DNA of 64,000 nt from Tribonema minus (lineage: Eukaryota; Sar; Xanthophyceae; Tribonematales; Tribonemataceae): positions 124,001 to 188,000 of the forward strand of contig JAFCMP010000091.1 in NCBI GenBank assembly GCA_017506865.1, written 5' to 3'. How positions within the stretch are numbered: position 1 is the stretch's first letter; every line of letters starts with the position of its first letter. Below, piece by piece: positions 55,001 to 63,980 of the stretch. Position numbers and translations under genes: made by a program. The notes below the pieces were generated by a model. It had not been told where the DNA came from and made no database searches. It was given only the letters and a program-made list of their open reading frames with translations.

Positions 55001-58000
55001 CGTCAAAGGTGCCCATCACAACGTGCAATGGTGCAACAAACTGGTGTCGTGTGGGCTGTGCAAGCAATTGCAAAATATGTTATCACTCGCTCATAATCAC
55101 GACCATCAAAAGGAGAAAGCTTGGAGGAGTGTATAAGCCTGGATGTGAGTGGCTTGCTCTGCCTGAGCTAGTGTGCCCAATGACACTGCAAGCAGCGCAC
55201 CACAAATAGGTCAGGAAATAATATTGTATGAGCGGGCATCCCCATGGACCATGCATGCCGTTCATGCACTGCTCCCATGACGTCATTGCTGGTCGCCGAT
55301 AACAGGCTCTGTCATCATAAATGCTTCAAGTGTCCACATATCGCATAGCCTGCGGTGTACTGGCATTCTGTCGGCATCTGACTTGTGTCTACAAGTGCTT
55401 CATGACAGCAGATACCGCTGTGGCACACAAGCGACGCCTCTTGCACATGATGCAGCCCTCACCTAACAGCTCATCAAATGGATGACACTGTAATTGACAA
55501 TGCTGACTGCAGCGCATGTACAATGCAGGGCTTGAGCTCACCTGAAGCTTGGCGTCGAAACCCACAGACTCCGTCCTCGGCTTCTTGTGAGGAGAAGCCT
55601 GACAGACGCACAACGCACATGGCAGACGTGGCAATGATGTTAACAAATCATGTCGTGAGCAGCACGCATGAGCACCAGCAATATTGTGCAGTGGAAGGGC
55701 AGGAAGTCCTATCATGTGCAGTCGCGAAACGCTATGCGCCTGCCATCTGAGTAGCCTGCCACAAATGCCATCAGTCTCGCGATGAACAAGGTACCTGAGT
55801 GCTGCCGTCCTCAATGACATCGGCACCGCGGCCGCCTGCCTTGTTTATGGTGGCGGGCCCAGGCTGCACCTCTGCGCGTGCAGGTCCTGGAGCCTGGGTG
55901 TCGGGTGTGGGCGCAGCCTGGGCCAGCGCAGTGGCAGCAATACCAGCGTCATGCACTGCCAGCTCGCTCCGCAGGGGCGCCGCAGCGTCGGACACCTGAT
56001 ATAATGGGCAACACGCATGCGAGAAGTGTTTGATTGGTGCGGCATCATTGGCAGAGGCGCATCTGTGAGGTGACAGTTAGAGTCGGAATTGAAATGCTTA
56101 ATGGATGCCTGGCAGTGCGCTCAAGATTCTCAATGTCAGAGACTGCACAGGGAGGCTGGAGCGTGCGGAGGGTGTGCTGACCGCTGCAACAGGTGCAGTC
56201 AACAAGCGGTAGGATTGCGGGCGGCGAAAACCAACCAGTGTGTGCAGGCATGAAGTCCTTACAAGATACCTCAAGTACTTCAAGAAGTATTTGAAGTACA
56301 CCGCCAGTGGCGCCATTGCTGCTGTCATTGCCAATGCCCCCACTGGCACCATTGGCGCGGACATGTCAGCCGTTACCGTTCGGTCGCGGCAACCGTCACT
56401 GCCGTGATAGAAACCACCGTATCGCTCAGAACCGCCATCTTTACAACCATTGTTGATGCTATCAACGCCATGGAGGTGAAGTCATTTGGCACGTCAGATC
56501 TGCTCGACACTGTGTGTCTCAGCGATACATTTATTGCCATCAGCCACGCAACTTCATTTCAACCTGATTTTGGAACGTGTGTGCAGCAGCAGAAACACGG
56601 CTGCCCAGCTGTTTAACAATGTTTGCCGTTGATTGCGGCACCGGCACCGAAACTTACAGTCTTACGAGATGTGCTCTGTTTCACGGCACGAAATACGGCA
56701 CGAAAATGCGTGTGACTTCACGACACTTTGAGATCGCAACAACCCTAGGCAGCGCTCATCAAGCAATCCAGTACCTATACCTTATAAGCGCTGTTCCTCT
56801 CTGCAGGCGGAACGAACTATTGCGCAGAACATATGGCTTTGAGAGGTACCTCCATCTCCAAGTCATCGGCGGCGTTGCCTGCAGCTGTAGTGCTGGCAGC
56901 AGCTGGCTCCTCCACAAGCATAAGGGTGGCGGCGGGGGCGGCAGCGGCGCCACTGGTACTACCTCGCTCCGCCGTCACCTGGTGGTATGCGGCAACGATG
57001 GCGGCGGCGATGGCTGCTGGGTCTGTCACCTTTGCAGCAGGTCCATCAAGCTGCAGTCGGCAAAGAATCTAACAGAGAGCAGCAGTGAGACTCAGTCTTA
57101 GCCGTTGCTGGTGTGTTCGAGAAAAGCAACGACACAACACATCCATTGTCAGCATGTTCAGCATGTTGCATACGGGAAATCTGACACGTGGTCCAAGTAG
57201 TCAGTGTGGCTGGTCTGACTGGATCATTGGCCGAACCTGCTCTGTCAGCACAATCCTTGGCCCAACACAAACGTTGCCAAGATTTGGCCTGCAGCTAGGC
57301 ATGCAGCACTACAAATGTGCCCCATGGCAATTGCATGCTTGTGTGCATGTCCGTGAGCGTGGCTTTCCTACCCTGTGGTGACTCTGACTCTGCGATTGAG
57401 CTGACAGGCTTGTGAAGCCAGGGACAACACAATCTAAGCGTGGAAGGTGCAAGTTGGTCTTGGGGTTGAATAACTTCATGTTTATCATATGCTGCTATCA
57501 CATAGTACGCATTATTCTTAGGTTTCCACACTTTAGGTCTTTATATCCACAACGATACAGTTGTTGCTTTTGGTCAACCTGAAAAACAAATCTTAGTAGA
57601 ACCTAGTTTTTAGGGAATGAGAAACAGTTAAAGATATGCAATTATTGAAGCAGACGTTGATAGAGAATTATTGCAAAAATCCAAGCACTGAAAAGAAAAC
57701 AATAACTATCATAACAATCTCGTTTTGGACCACTTGCTGGAACTTCAAATTTTATAGACGAATAATAGTCTACACCACATTAACTAAATACTTGTCCCTT
57801 CGTTCCTTGCCATTTATTTTTGTTTCAAATTAAAGTTTTTTAAAAATAATAGAATCAACTGAATTAAAATAGAAAAGCGACCTAAAATCAAAAATTATCA
57901 CTTTTATAATCGGAAGTGTAATTATTACGTGAGTTTAGTCCTCAACATTTAGATTTTGAGAATTATATCAACTCTTTTGGTATATATATATTTTACATAT

Positions 58001-61000
58001 ATCTTGAGGTGTTAAAGTTCTTACAAGTATATGAAGGAATATCAAAATCTATTTTTTATTATGATTTTTATTATGATTTTAACTCTTCTATTTTTATTAT
58101 AATTTTAACTCTTCCCACTTCACCTAATAATAAAAATTGTGCCAGTACTTGATGTTGGATTCGTACCTGCGTGCTCATCAGTATGTGCGCGTAGCACGGC
58201 GTGTGCCTTGCTCGTTATGAAAACAAGCACATGGCAGCACTCTCTGCTTGCGTGTGACGTCTGGTTGGAATTTGCTACAACATCATAAATCACCATACTC
58301 CAGACTGGGTCATTTGCGGCTTTTTGAGCCAACGCTAGCGCTTCATGATTGCATATGTTGCAGCACATAGTGTCTACTACACCGTTTGCTCATTGAGGCA
58401 AACAGCAACGTTAACGAAATTGTTTTGTCAAGCGGTCAGCGCTCACAACTCACAAGCAAATGGGCGTGAACGCCCACGCGAACTGTTTTGCACCGTGAAG
58501 TAGAGTGTTGTGCAGACTGCACGCGTGTAATGACTACACCTCCAAATGTCAGAAATGGCAGCAGCGATAGCGGTGAAAGTAGCTGTTAGAGGTACGTACC
58601 TCCATCTCCATGGCCTCGACGCCACCGCCTGCAGCGGCAATGCCGGCACCACCTGGCAGCTCCACTGCCATAGGGCGGGCGTCGGGCATGGCAGCACCAC
58701 TATTTGCTCGCCTCGCGATCATCTGACGGTAAGCGGCGTCGATGGCGGCGGTAAAGGTTGCTGGCTCGATCTCCATCGCCGCAGGTCCGTCATGCTGCAG
58801 TCGGTAACGGGAAGCAGCAGTGAGCATAGCGCATTGCGTGGTGATTTGGGAAAGCAGCAGCACGGCACCTCTATCGTCAGCAGGTTCAGCATACAGGAAA
58901 TCTGACACATGCCAGTGGTTTGAATTGTCAGCATGTCTGGGTTGACGGAACCAACAGCCACGCCTGCTTTGACGGCACAATCCTTGGCTCAGCACCACGG
59001 AGTCTTGCCAGGATTTGGTCTGCAACTGGGAATGCGGTAGTGGACTGCATGCGGCCCAGGGCAGTTGCACGCATTGTATGTATGGCCCGAGCATCACTCC
59101 CATACCCTGTGAAGACTCTGGCTTGGCCACCGAGCTCAAAGGCTGGTAAAGCCAAGCGACAACCAGGCGTGAAGTGTTGCCTGAGGTTGACCATGATGAT
59201 GTCAAGATGATTAATGCCACTGTCACACGGCATGCATTACATGTGGCCGCAATTGCCTTACAGCAGGCATGCTATGTTCAACCTGCAGAATGCATGCGCA
59301 TGCATTCAAGCACTTGGCCTTAGTATCTACACGTGCGCACTCATCAATGTGTATGCGTTGCACGGAGGCATCAACCAGCTGCCTTGCTCGATGTGATGAG
59401 AAAAACAAATTGCACTCTCTGTGCAATTGATGTGTTGCTGAAATTTGCAACTGCATTATACATCAACATGCTCCAGACTCCTATGTCTGTCATTTGCGGC
59501 GCATCTGATAGACCGCCAGCACTTTATATTTGCCCATATTATCAATTGTTCTGTCTACTACACCTTTGCTTGTGGCAAACAGAGAGTGACAAGTGTGTCA
59601 CAAACTCACTAGCAAATGGGGATGAACGCCTCACGTGAACTTTTTGCAGGTTGACATTGCAGCACAATATTGCACAGATGAGACATACGTAGTGACTCCA
59701 CCTTGGCAATATCAGTGGTGGCGGCCTCAACAGCAGTAACAACAGCTTTTAGAGGTACCTCTGTATCCATGTTGTCGACGCCATCCCCTGCAGCAGCAAT
59801 GCCGCCACCACCTGGCAGCTCTGCTGCCATAGGGGGGACGGCGGGGGCGGCAGCGCCACTCTCTGCTTCCTCCACCGCCATCCCATGGTCAGCCGCGATG
59901 GCGGCGGCGGCGATGGCTGCTGCCTCCATCTCCATTGCAGCAGATTCATCATGCTGCAGTTGGTGAAGAATACAGAAAGGGAGCGTCACTGCTTGCTCAC
60001 CCGGCACACCTATTGCCAGCATAGTTCCAGCATACAGGAAATCTAAAACATGATTCAATGTGTACGCTTCTCTGACTGGACTTGCAGCCGCACCTGCTTT
60101 GACGGCACGATCCTTGGCTCAGCACATCGATTCTTTTGCCAAATTTTGGCCTGCAACTGGGAATGCGGTACGGGACTGCATGCCACCCAGGGCAGTTGCA
60201 TGAATTGCGTGCATGTCCCTGAGTGAGGCTGCTGATCCCTGTGATGACTCTGGCCTTGCCACTGACCTGAAGGGCTTGTGCAGCTGGAGACTCCGCAGTC
60301 TACAAGTGATGTGTTGGTCGGAGGTTGAATGGTCTTGACGATGCTCAACTACCACTGCCGCCGCACACTATGCATCCCTGTTTATTTTTCAACTGCGTCA
60401 CAAGGGTCGTGCCATGTCCTGTCCTCAGAATGCGTGTACATGCATTTGCAGTACTCGACTCTCAATATACTTGCGTACTAGTATAGCGGGTGCACGCACT
60501 GGGCGGATGTACCTGTGTTGCTCAATATGATAAGCGGCACAAAGCGGCACTTCTGGCTTTCGTGTTGTGACGTCTTGCTGAGATTGGTATGGCCATGTAC
60601 CAGTCCTTAAGCCAGGCGTGTACGAGAAGCGCTGCTGGTCAGATAAGGGTCTCGCCGGTTGCAATTGTTGTGGCGTTGTTAGTCAGTGAACAAGGTGTTA
60701 CACAACATGGCACACCATATGGAGGCGCTGACCCGAAACGCTAACTAACATGCGCTTCTGCGCCCATCCTTCTTTGACTGTAGGCGCAGTCGCTCACATC
60801 CTCACAGCTTTGCTACTTCAAATGTGAACATTAATGCACGCTGTCGCTCCCAGTTGCCTGCGCTCACCTGCGGAGCCGCGGCAGGGGCGTTGGCAGCGGC
60901 GGCAGCGGGCGGATTGTAGGCGTCGTCCACTGCGCGCGGAATGTGCTCGTAGATGAAGGCCGGCAGCTCGTCGCAACGGCGGTACCACAGCCGCAGGTCC

Positions 61001-63777
61001 ATAGTGGGTGTGCGACGTTCCCACAGGTTCAACTGGGGGACAGGGGAGCGCGGCGCGCGCGGCGTGATAGCATGAGCGCCTACACGCCAGAAGCGCAGAC
61101 GCGCGGTTCAGCGCGCAGCCTGCGTACATGTCGACAGCCCGGTACCCGTGATGATGTGACGCACACATGCCTGGCGGATGTGCGGATGACTTGGTCTGTA
61201 ATGGAACGATCAAGTTCTGCACAGCAATCATGTTGCAGAAGGGTCTGGACAAAGCTGCGCCGCAGCGCGCAATGCCACGATTGCCTGAAAGTCAAACTGC
61301 GGACAGTGGCTTCAGCTGCGCGTGTGTGACCATGCTCATGAGGGCACTGGAGACGCAGTGTACTTAAGTGGAGGCCGCGCATGCCACCCATTCTTGAGGT
61401 ACGCCAGGAATGCCGTGACAGGGGGCATTCGTGATAAGAGCGTCAAGAACATTGGCACGGACAACCGCAGTATGCACATGTCTCAGAGGCTGTGGCTTCT
61501 ATGTTGTCATCCAAAATTTCCTTCGTCCGTGAGTTCGCTGAAACAGCGCTCACATGCAGCGCGGCATCTATGTCAACGCAGAAGGCTTAGGGTGTTTCAA
61601 AACCATTCAAGCGATATGGCTCGCAGTGCAGCATCGCTAGCACCCAAACGTATGTGCACTCTTGCGGGGCTATGGCACATACTTGGGCACTGACGCCACC
61701 GGCGACAGTTTTGCAAGCAAGGCGCGGTCAAAAGTGACCGCACAAACTGACGCACCTCGTAAACAAAGTCTCGCGTAGCCGCTGTAAGGTCAACGTTGCC
61801 GGCAGGGGCAGCTGGCACAGTTTGACAAGCACACAAACGTCATCGCAGGGGTGAGGGCTTGCACCGCTTAGGCCGCGAGCGCAACACGGGCAGCATGGGG
61901 TTATTGTCATGAACAGGTGCCGCACATGATTGGTGGCGTGTGGAAGTGCTGGATGCGGCACAGGTGGTCCACGTAACTATCATCGCATGGCGATTGCAGT
62001 GTAGAGCAGGATGGTGCATTCACGCCAGTCAGGGCCATTTTAGGGGTTCAGAACAGCCTCACACACGACATTTGCCCCCCCTTCAAACATGAGCCGCCGC
62101 TGTCACTACAAATCTGCCCGCAGCAAGCACCAAGCCGCGCACGGTAAAGCTGTTGCTGGACTCATATGGGATGAGCTCATTGCAAGAAGTGCCCAACGAC
62201 AATGGCTGTTGCACGGCTACGGCAGCCTGTGCTGCCTCGGAGCAGCGCTGACCCACTGTGGTGGTCCGACGGCATACAGGCGCAGGTTCATCAGTACTCA
62301 GCAGGTCTGGCAACAGCAAGTCGCGTTCTGGCGTTGCTGCATTCGTCGGCTTGAGAACACTCAGAAACGCAGGATGGGCCTGCAATTGGCAGCGGGCTCT
62401 CGACTCATGACTGCATTCAGCAAGGCAAGCTTGCGCGTGGCAGGCGACTCGGAAGTGTTGCCGCGCCTCTGTGAGGTGTGAGGCATGTGCAGCAACTCCT
62501 AGGGGGCTCAAACTGAGAGCGCCGTCCTCAAAGTCACAAACACGCAGCACACAAACGCAGTAGTCATAGCAAGTGCCAGCTCACAAAAGGCTGGCGGCTG
62601 CCATCCAATCTGTCGTCGCACAGGGCAGCGCCATGTCAACCGCTCAGCAGCAGCAGCGCTCAGTGCTGAACGTGCTGGGACAAACATCGTGGAGGCCAGA
62701 CGCCGAGACAAAAATCGCGGATCACGCTTGACATGCGCGTGCACGTACACGCGCGCGCTCACGACATGCACGCTGGCATGGGAATGGCAACCCGCTGTAC
62801 GCTTTGCAGGCAGGCCACAACAAAACAAAGCCGCTGGTGTCTTTCGCGTACACCTTCTGGCGCGCTCACGCTCAGCACGCAAGCTCGCCGCCGTGTGCAC
62901 TCACTCACTTTTGATCGACAGCCCGATGAAGAAGCTCGTGCAAAGCTGCGGCGGTCCCGGGGCGTCGGCGACGCGCCGGGAGATGATGTTGGCGTACGGG
63001 TGAGCGAGCACAGGGGGGCGCTCAAGCGCGAGCGTCATGCGGCGCATGCGGCTCTCCACGAAGCCGAGCCAGCAGCGGTGGTCCTCAGGGTTGGCCAAAA
63101 GGACGTCCACCTTGACGGCAGTTTGAGGATGGGGAGAGGCGAGGGTAAGTAGGAAGAACGTGCCGTACCAGAGACACCAAGCCGGCAAGGCGTGCCATTC
63201 AAGGGCAGAATTGCGCGTTGTGGGTTGTCGCTTGCAAACACGTCCGCTGTGACGCAGTCCGTTGCAACGTTGGGCATTGATCGCCAATCCAAGTGCACGT
63301 GCTCTAATGATGAATCCTGCTTGATGGCGCACGGTTCCATACCTTGCCATGTCTGTTCACACCACGCATACTCTCTGCTTTGGCTCAGGCGTGAGGTTGC
63401 TCAGGCGCAAGCACTCTCCGCAGGAAGCGTGCGCCGATACCAGCAAGAACTGTTCAGAACATGTACTGAGCAGTGCTGCAGCGGTGCGGCGTGCACGACG
63501 CATCGCAACGCGCGCAGCAGTGTCAGCCGCTCTGCGGCGCATGCACACGCGCAGGAGCGCTGCTGCAGCTCACGCATGAGAGCTGCCGCCGCGATGCGCA
63601 GTGCGCGCACGCACCTGGATGTAGTGGAGGAAGCGGTAGAAGAAGTCGCTTTTCTCGAAGAACAGCCTCCAGTGGCCGTGCTGAGGCTGATCGTCCAAGA
63701 GTTCCGTCACCTCCAATCCGCGCGCAAACTCCTCTTTCAGCAGCCTGTCCATGCACACAGAGGGGTTGGGGTGGTAT
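45864..63777 (-). CDS. PAP: nuclear poly(A) polymerase, 3' part, with long exon-repeat tail
   Basis: Multi-exon minus-strand gene; the 5' exons with the nucleotidyltransferase catalytic core lie beyond the right edge. Exons A-D encode the RNA-binding C-terminal half of canonical poly(A) polymerase, which adds poly(A) tails to nuclear pre-mRNA after cleavage: a helix [14 protein letters not shown], the [16 protein letters not shown] join matching the family's YLQVDI, and [18 protein letters not shown] matching its W-x-G-W-V-E-S-R signature. After exon D the gene continues into a Ser/Thr/Pro/Ala-rich tail built of repeated exons (V, X, Y, T, Q, Z types) ending at TGA 45864-45866. Almost all joins are phase 0, so exons can be gained or skipped without a frame change. 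Plant PAPs also have long tails with nuclear localisation signals; Y exons carry similar Lys clusters. PAP identity is firm. That all tail exons belong to one transcript is inferred. Confidence 0.78.
46076..46093. repeat. C18 homopolymer (G18 on the gene strand)
   Basis: At the predicted start of the last PAP exon. Its length decides the reading frame of the terminal exon if it is exonic. Confidence 0.85.
46317..46484 (-). CDS. PAP: PAP tail exon Z1 (PT-repeat)
   Basis: 168 bases, phase 0-0. Acceptor TATGCAG|CCC preceded by an extreme C-tract (23 C on the minus strand), donor [29 protein letters not shown], then [15 protein letters not shown], ending EPFTE. Confidence 0.68.
46505..46527. repeat. 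G23 homopolymer (C23 on the gene strand)
   Basis: Uninterrupted G-run on the plus strand, about 20 bases upstream of the Z1 acceptor on the gene strand, where the polypyrimidine tract belongs. The length is prone to sequencing error. Confidence 0.85.
46560..46870. repeat. duplicated intron a (before Z1), partner 48083-48390
   Basis: Shares long blocks with 48083-48390 (GCACTGCGGGTCCGTCCA, TCATTGTGCCGCCTG, AGTGATCGCACGCATG). In gene order one copy precedes Z1, the other Z3. Confidence 0.85.
47299..47418 (-). CDS. PAP: PAP tail exon Z2 (PT-repeat)
   Basis: 120 bases, phase 0-0. Acceptor ACGCAG|CCA, donor AAG|GTGAGT, a textbook site. [20 protein letters not shown], then [11 protein letters not shown], ending TSK. 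Confidence 0.7.
47740..47901. repeat. duplicated intron b (after Z3), partner 48870-49045
   Basis: Nearly identical to 48870-49045, including GCACGCCAGCCTCAGACATT and ACCATGCAGTCTGATGCGG, right up to the donor sites of Z3 and Z5. Introns a and b alternate between Z exons, so the duplicated unit held two exons. Confidence 0.85.
47902..48033 (-). CDS. PAP: PAP tail exon Z3 (PT-repeat)
   Basis: 132 bases, phase 0-0. Acceptor TATGCAG|TCA preceded by a C-rich tract, donor [29 protein letters not shown], then [15 protein letters not shown]. Confidence 0.7.
48509..48640 (-). CDS. PAP: PAP tail exon Z4 (PT-repeat)
   Basis: 132 bases, phase 0-0. Acceptor GCGCAG|CCC, donor GAG|GTAGGT. Encodes [20 protein letters not shown], then further EPTAEPT words to SSAE. 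Same length as Z3. Confidence 0.7.
49046..49396 (-). CDS. PAP: PAP tail exon Z5 (PT-repeat)
   Basis: 351 bases, phase 0-0. Acceptor TTTTGCAG|CCT, donor GAG|GTAGGT. Starts [19 protein letters not shown] and passes into Glu-Pro-Thr-Ala repeats ([20 protein letters not shown]). Largest Z exon. Confidence 0.7.
50443..50655 (-). CDS. PAP: PAP tail exon Y1 (PKKRK motif)
   Basis: 213 bases, phase 0-0. Acceptor CTCTTCAG|GCG, donor GAG|GTGAGC. Starts [25 protein letters not shown] is an SV40-type nuclear localisation signal. The rest is acidic and Ala-rich, ending KEKAPALE. The AEPT words foreshadow the Z exons. Confidence 0.7.
51018..51234 (-). CDS. PAP: PAP tail exon Q (borders uncertain)
   Basis: Acceptor GTACAG|GAG is strong. 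The first part reads [17 protein letters not shown] through [10 protein letters not shown] to about 51109. A second open part in another frame, [20 protein letters not shown], ends DHDDQ at a GTATTG donor after 51018. The whole is 217 bases, one more than a multiple of three, unlike its neighbours. Either a one-base indel in the copy or assembly, or an unrecognised splice within it (a GTGCGG donor lies at 51107), would explain this. Confidence 0.45.
51430..51710. repeat. duplicated intron segment, partner 55030-55320
   Basis: Matches 55030-55320 (GGAGAAAGCTTGG, TTGCTCTGCCTGAGCTA, AGCGGGCATC-CCATGGACCA, CCCATGACGTCA). It follows exon Y2 on the right-hand side of Q, as the partner lies between Y3 and T, giving a repeat step of about 3.6 kb. 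Confidence 0.8.
51967..52164 (-). CDS. PAP: PAP tail exon Y2 (Lys-rich)
   Basis: 198 bases, phase 0-0. Acceptor AATCAG|GCG, donor AAG|GTGAGC. Starts [19 protein letters not shown] and ends EEKASSK. The N-terminal Lys cluster parallels Y1 and Y3. Confidence 0.68.
53160..53351 (-). CDS. PAP: PAP tail exon X1
   Basis: 192 bases, phase 0-0. Acceptor TGCCAG|GTC, donor AAG|GTACTT. Encodes [20 protein letters not shown], then [19 protein letters not shown] and a [10 protein letters not shown] end. Same length as X2. Confidence 0.68.
53463..53475. repeat. G13 homopolymer in a PAP intron
   Basis: About 110 bases before the X1 acceptor in gene order, reading as C13 on the gene strand. Confidence 0.7.
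54008..54199 (-). CDS. PAP: PAP tail exon X2
   Basis: 192 bases, phase 0-0. Acceptor TGCCAG|GTC, donor CAG|GTACCT. Encodes [20 protein letters not shown], ending [11 protein letters not shown]; aligned with X3 and X1 throughout. Confidence 0.68.
54474..54548 (-). CDS. PAP: PAP tail exon T
   Basis: 75 bases, phase 0-0. Acceptor TTTAAG|GAC, donor GAG|GTATCT. Encodes [20 protein letters not shown], then ASLLE. The intron before it resembles the intron before exon Q, so T and Q may be counterparts. A similar GAG|GTATCT donor at 56270 lies in matching sequence, but no in-phase exon could be defined there. Confidence 0.45.
55542..55598 (-). CDS. PAP: PAP tail exon Y3 (Lys-rich)
   Basis: 57 bases, phase 0-0. 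Acceptor TGTCAG|GCT, donor CAG|GTGAGC. Encodes [19 protein letters not shown]. The HKKPR cluster aligns with the start of exons Y2 and Y1 and looks like part of a nuclear localisation signal. Shortest of the Y exons. Confidence 0.65.
55795..55995 (-). CDS. PAP: PAP tail exon X3
   Basis: 201 bases, phase 0-0. Acceptor ATATCAG|GTG, donor CAG|GTACCT. Encodes [20 protein letters not shown], then [20 protein letters not shown], ending EDGSTQ. First of three homologous X exons. Confidence 0.68.
56850..57050 (-). CDS. PAP: PAP tail exon V1
   Basis: 201 bases, phase 0-0 (CTGCAG|CTTGAT; GAG|GTACCT). Encodes [30 protein letters not shown] and an AADDLEME end. Two codons longer than V2 and V3, but clearly the same module. 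Confidence 0.68.
57230..57415. repeat. intron block before V1; homologues at 58960-59150 and 60093-60285
   Basis: Three blocks share ATCCTTGG, TTTGG-CTGCA, GGGCAGTTGCA-like and TGTGATGACTCTG-like words, and each lies 160-180 bases before a V exon in gene order. The step from the first to the second copy is about 1130 bases. The second step is about 1730, the excess being explained by the AT-rich insert at 57.5-58.1 kb. Confidence 0.82.
57491..57606 (+). pseudogene. psaB: plastid psaB fragment (nuclear insert of plastid DNA)
   Basis: The plus-strand reading contains [15 protein letters not shown] and PEKQILVEP, the conserved segment of photosystem I P700 apoprotein A2 (PsaB family; PEKQIL distinguishes it from PsaA). 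Just before it, AAI then a stop suggest decay of the usual AIISHLS stretch, including lost codons. Homology ends near 57606, followed by a stop. It lies antisense inside a PAP intron between V2 and V1. It is a non-functional fragment, not a plastid gene. Confidence 0.85.
57607..58135. other. AT-rich sequence, probably the rest of the organellar insert
   Basis: About 75-80 percent A+T, in sharp contrast to the flanks, with TTATTATGATTTT repeats at 58054-58100 and TATATATATA near 57982. Contiguous with the psaB fragment, so plastid origin is likely. No gene recognised in it. Confidence 0.65.
58600..58794 (-). CDS. PAP: PAP tail exon V2
   Basis: 195 bases, same length and borders as V3 (CTGCAG|CATGAC; GAG|GTACGT). 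Encodes [20 protein letters not shown], an [11 protein letters not shown] helix-like part and a VEAMEME end. The alignment with V3 is gap-poor. Confidence 0.68.
59759..59953 (-). CDS. PAP: PAP tail exon V3
   Basis: 195 bases, phase 0-0. Acceptor CTGCAG|CATGAT, donor GAG|GTACCT. Encodes [16 protein letters not shown], then an Ala/Gly/Pro-rich stretch and a VDNMDTE end. First of three homologous V exons. Confidence 0.68.
60868..61032 (-). CDS. PAP: PAP exon D
   Basis: 165 bases, phase 0-0. Acceptor CCCCCAG|TTG, donor [28 protein letters not shown] and DELPAFIYE match the PAP stretch with a W...MD-x-x-x-x-H-x-RR-x-x-LP-x-x-V pattern, the end of the conserved PAP body. It then turns Ala/Pro-rich, where the variable tail starts. 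Confidence 0.8.
61050..61755. other. intron between PAP exons C and D
   Basis: No further exon recognised; the phase fit of C to D (0-0) does not need one. Confidence 0.55.
61756..61811 (-). CDS. PAP: PAP exon C
   Basis: 56 bases. Acceptor TGCCAG|CT, donor GAG|GTGCGT. Its first two bases complete the phase-1 codon of exon B. Encodes [18 protein letters not shown], matching the PAP segment FDIR-T-VDEF-x-x-E. The exact phase fit across a 1.1-kb intron supports both borders. Confidence 0.8.
61812..62908. other. intron between PAP exons B and C
   Basis: 1.1 kb with only chance frames; exons B and C join in phase without an intermediate. Confidence 0.6.
62909..63110 (-). CDS. PAP: PAP exon B (RNA-binding domain)
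   Basis: 202 bases. Acceptor GTCAAG|GTG, donor A|GTGAGT. Begins [13 protein letters not shown], directly continuing exon A as in PAPs (YLQ-VDI), then [24 protein letters not shown] and FFIGLSIK, the conserved strand near the end of the domain. Ends in phase 1. Confidence 0.85.
63111..63614. other. intron between PAP exons A and B
   Basis: Contains only shadow frames. The A-B join reproduces the family's YLQ-VDI sequence exactly. Confidence 0.65.
63615..63777 (-). CDS. PAP: PAP exon A
   Basis: First PAP exon in the window. The AAG acceptor at 63778-63780 is tentative; the donor is CAG|GTGCGT after 63615. It encodes [17 protein letters not shown], then [18 protein letters not shown], matching the helix and FF-x-x-Y-x-x-YLQ of PAPs just before the RNA-binding domain. 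It ends in phase 0. Confidence 0.8.
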
Positions 63778-63948
63778 CTTGATCATCCTAACAACCTGAG
63801 GCAGCAATGTGGCAGTGCGCGTCGGTTATTGGAAGAACAGGGTGTTTGCTGTGGTATGCTATGTGCACTGTCCGTCAGCTCCGGGCCGCCGCATCTCCTC
63901 CCGTAAAAGCGCGAGACATGGCAGTGCACAACATAGCAGCTATTGTCA

Positions 63949-63980
63949 GGGGCGGGGGGGGGGGGAGGGGGGGGGGTGGT
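63949..63980. repeat. G-rich homopolymer tract near the right edge
   Basis: A G-run interrupted by one C and one A, within the intron upstream of PAP exon A. It reads as a long pyrimidine tract on the gene strand. Confidence 0.75.

Noticed and set aside
54435-55073. A 212-codon minus-strand frame in the PAP region
   Set aside because: Only its last 25 codons lie in a bounded exon (T); the rest is intron that happens to be open and resembles intron sequence before Q.
56270-56420. Another T-type PAP exon near 56.3 kb
   Set aside because: The donor and nearby sequence match exon T, but no acceptor gives a phase-0 open exon; left unannotated.
57491-57606. psaA as the source of the plastid fragment
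   Set aside because: psaA shares GLYIHND but not PEKQIL; the combination fits psaB.
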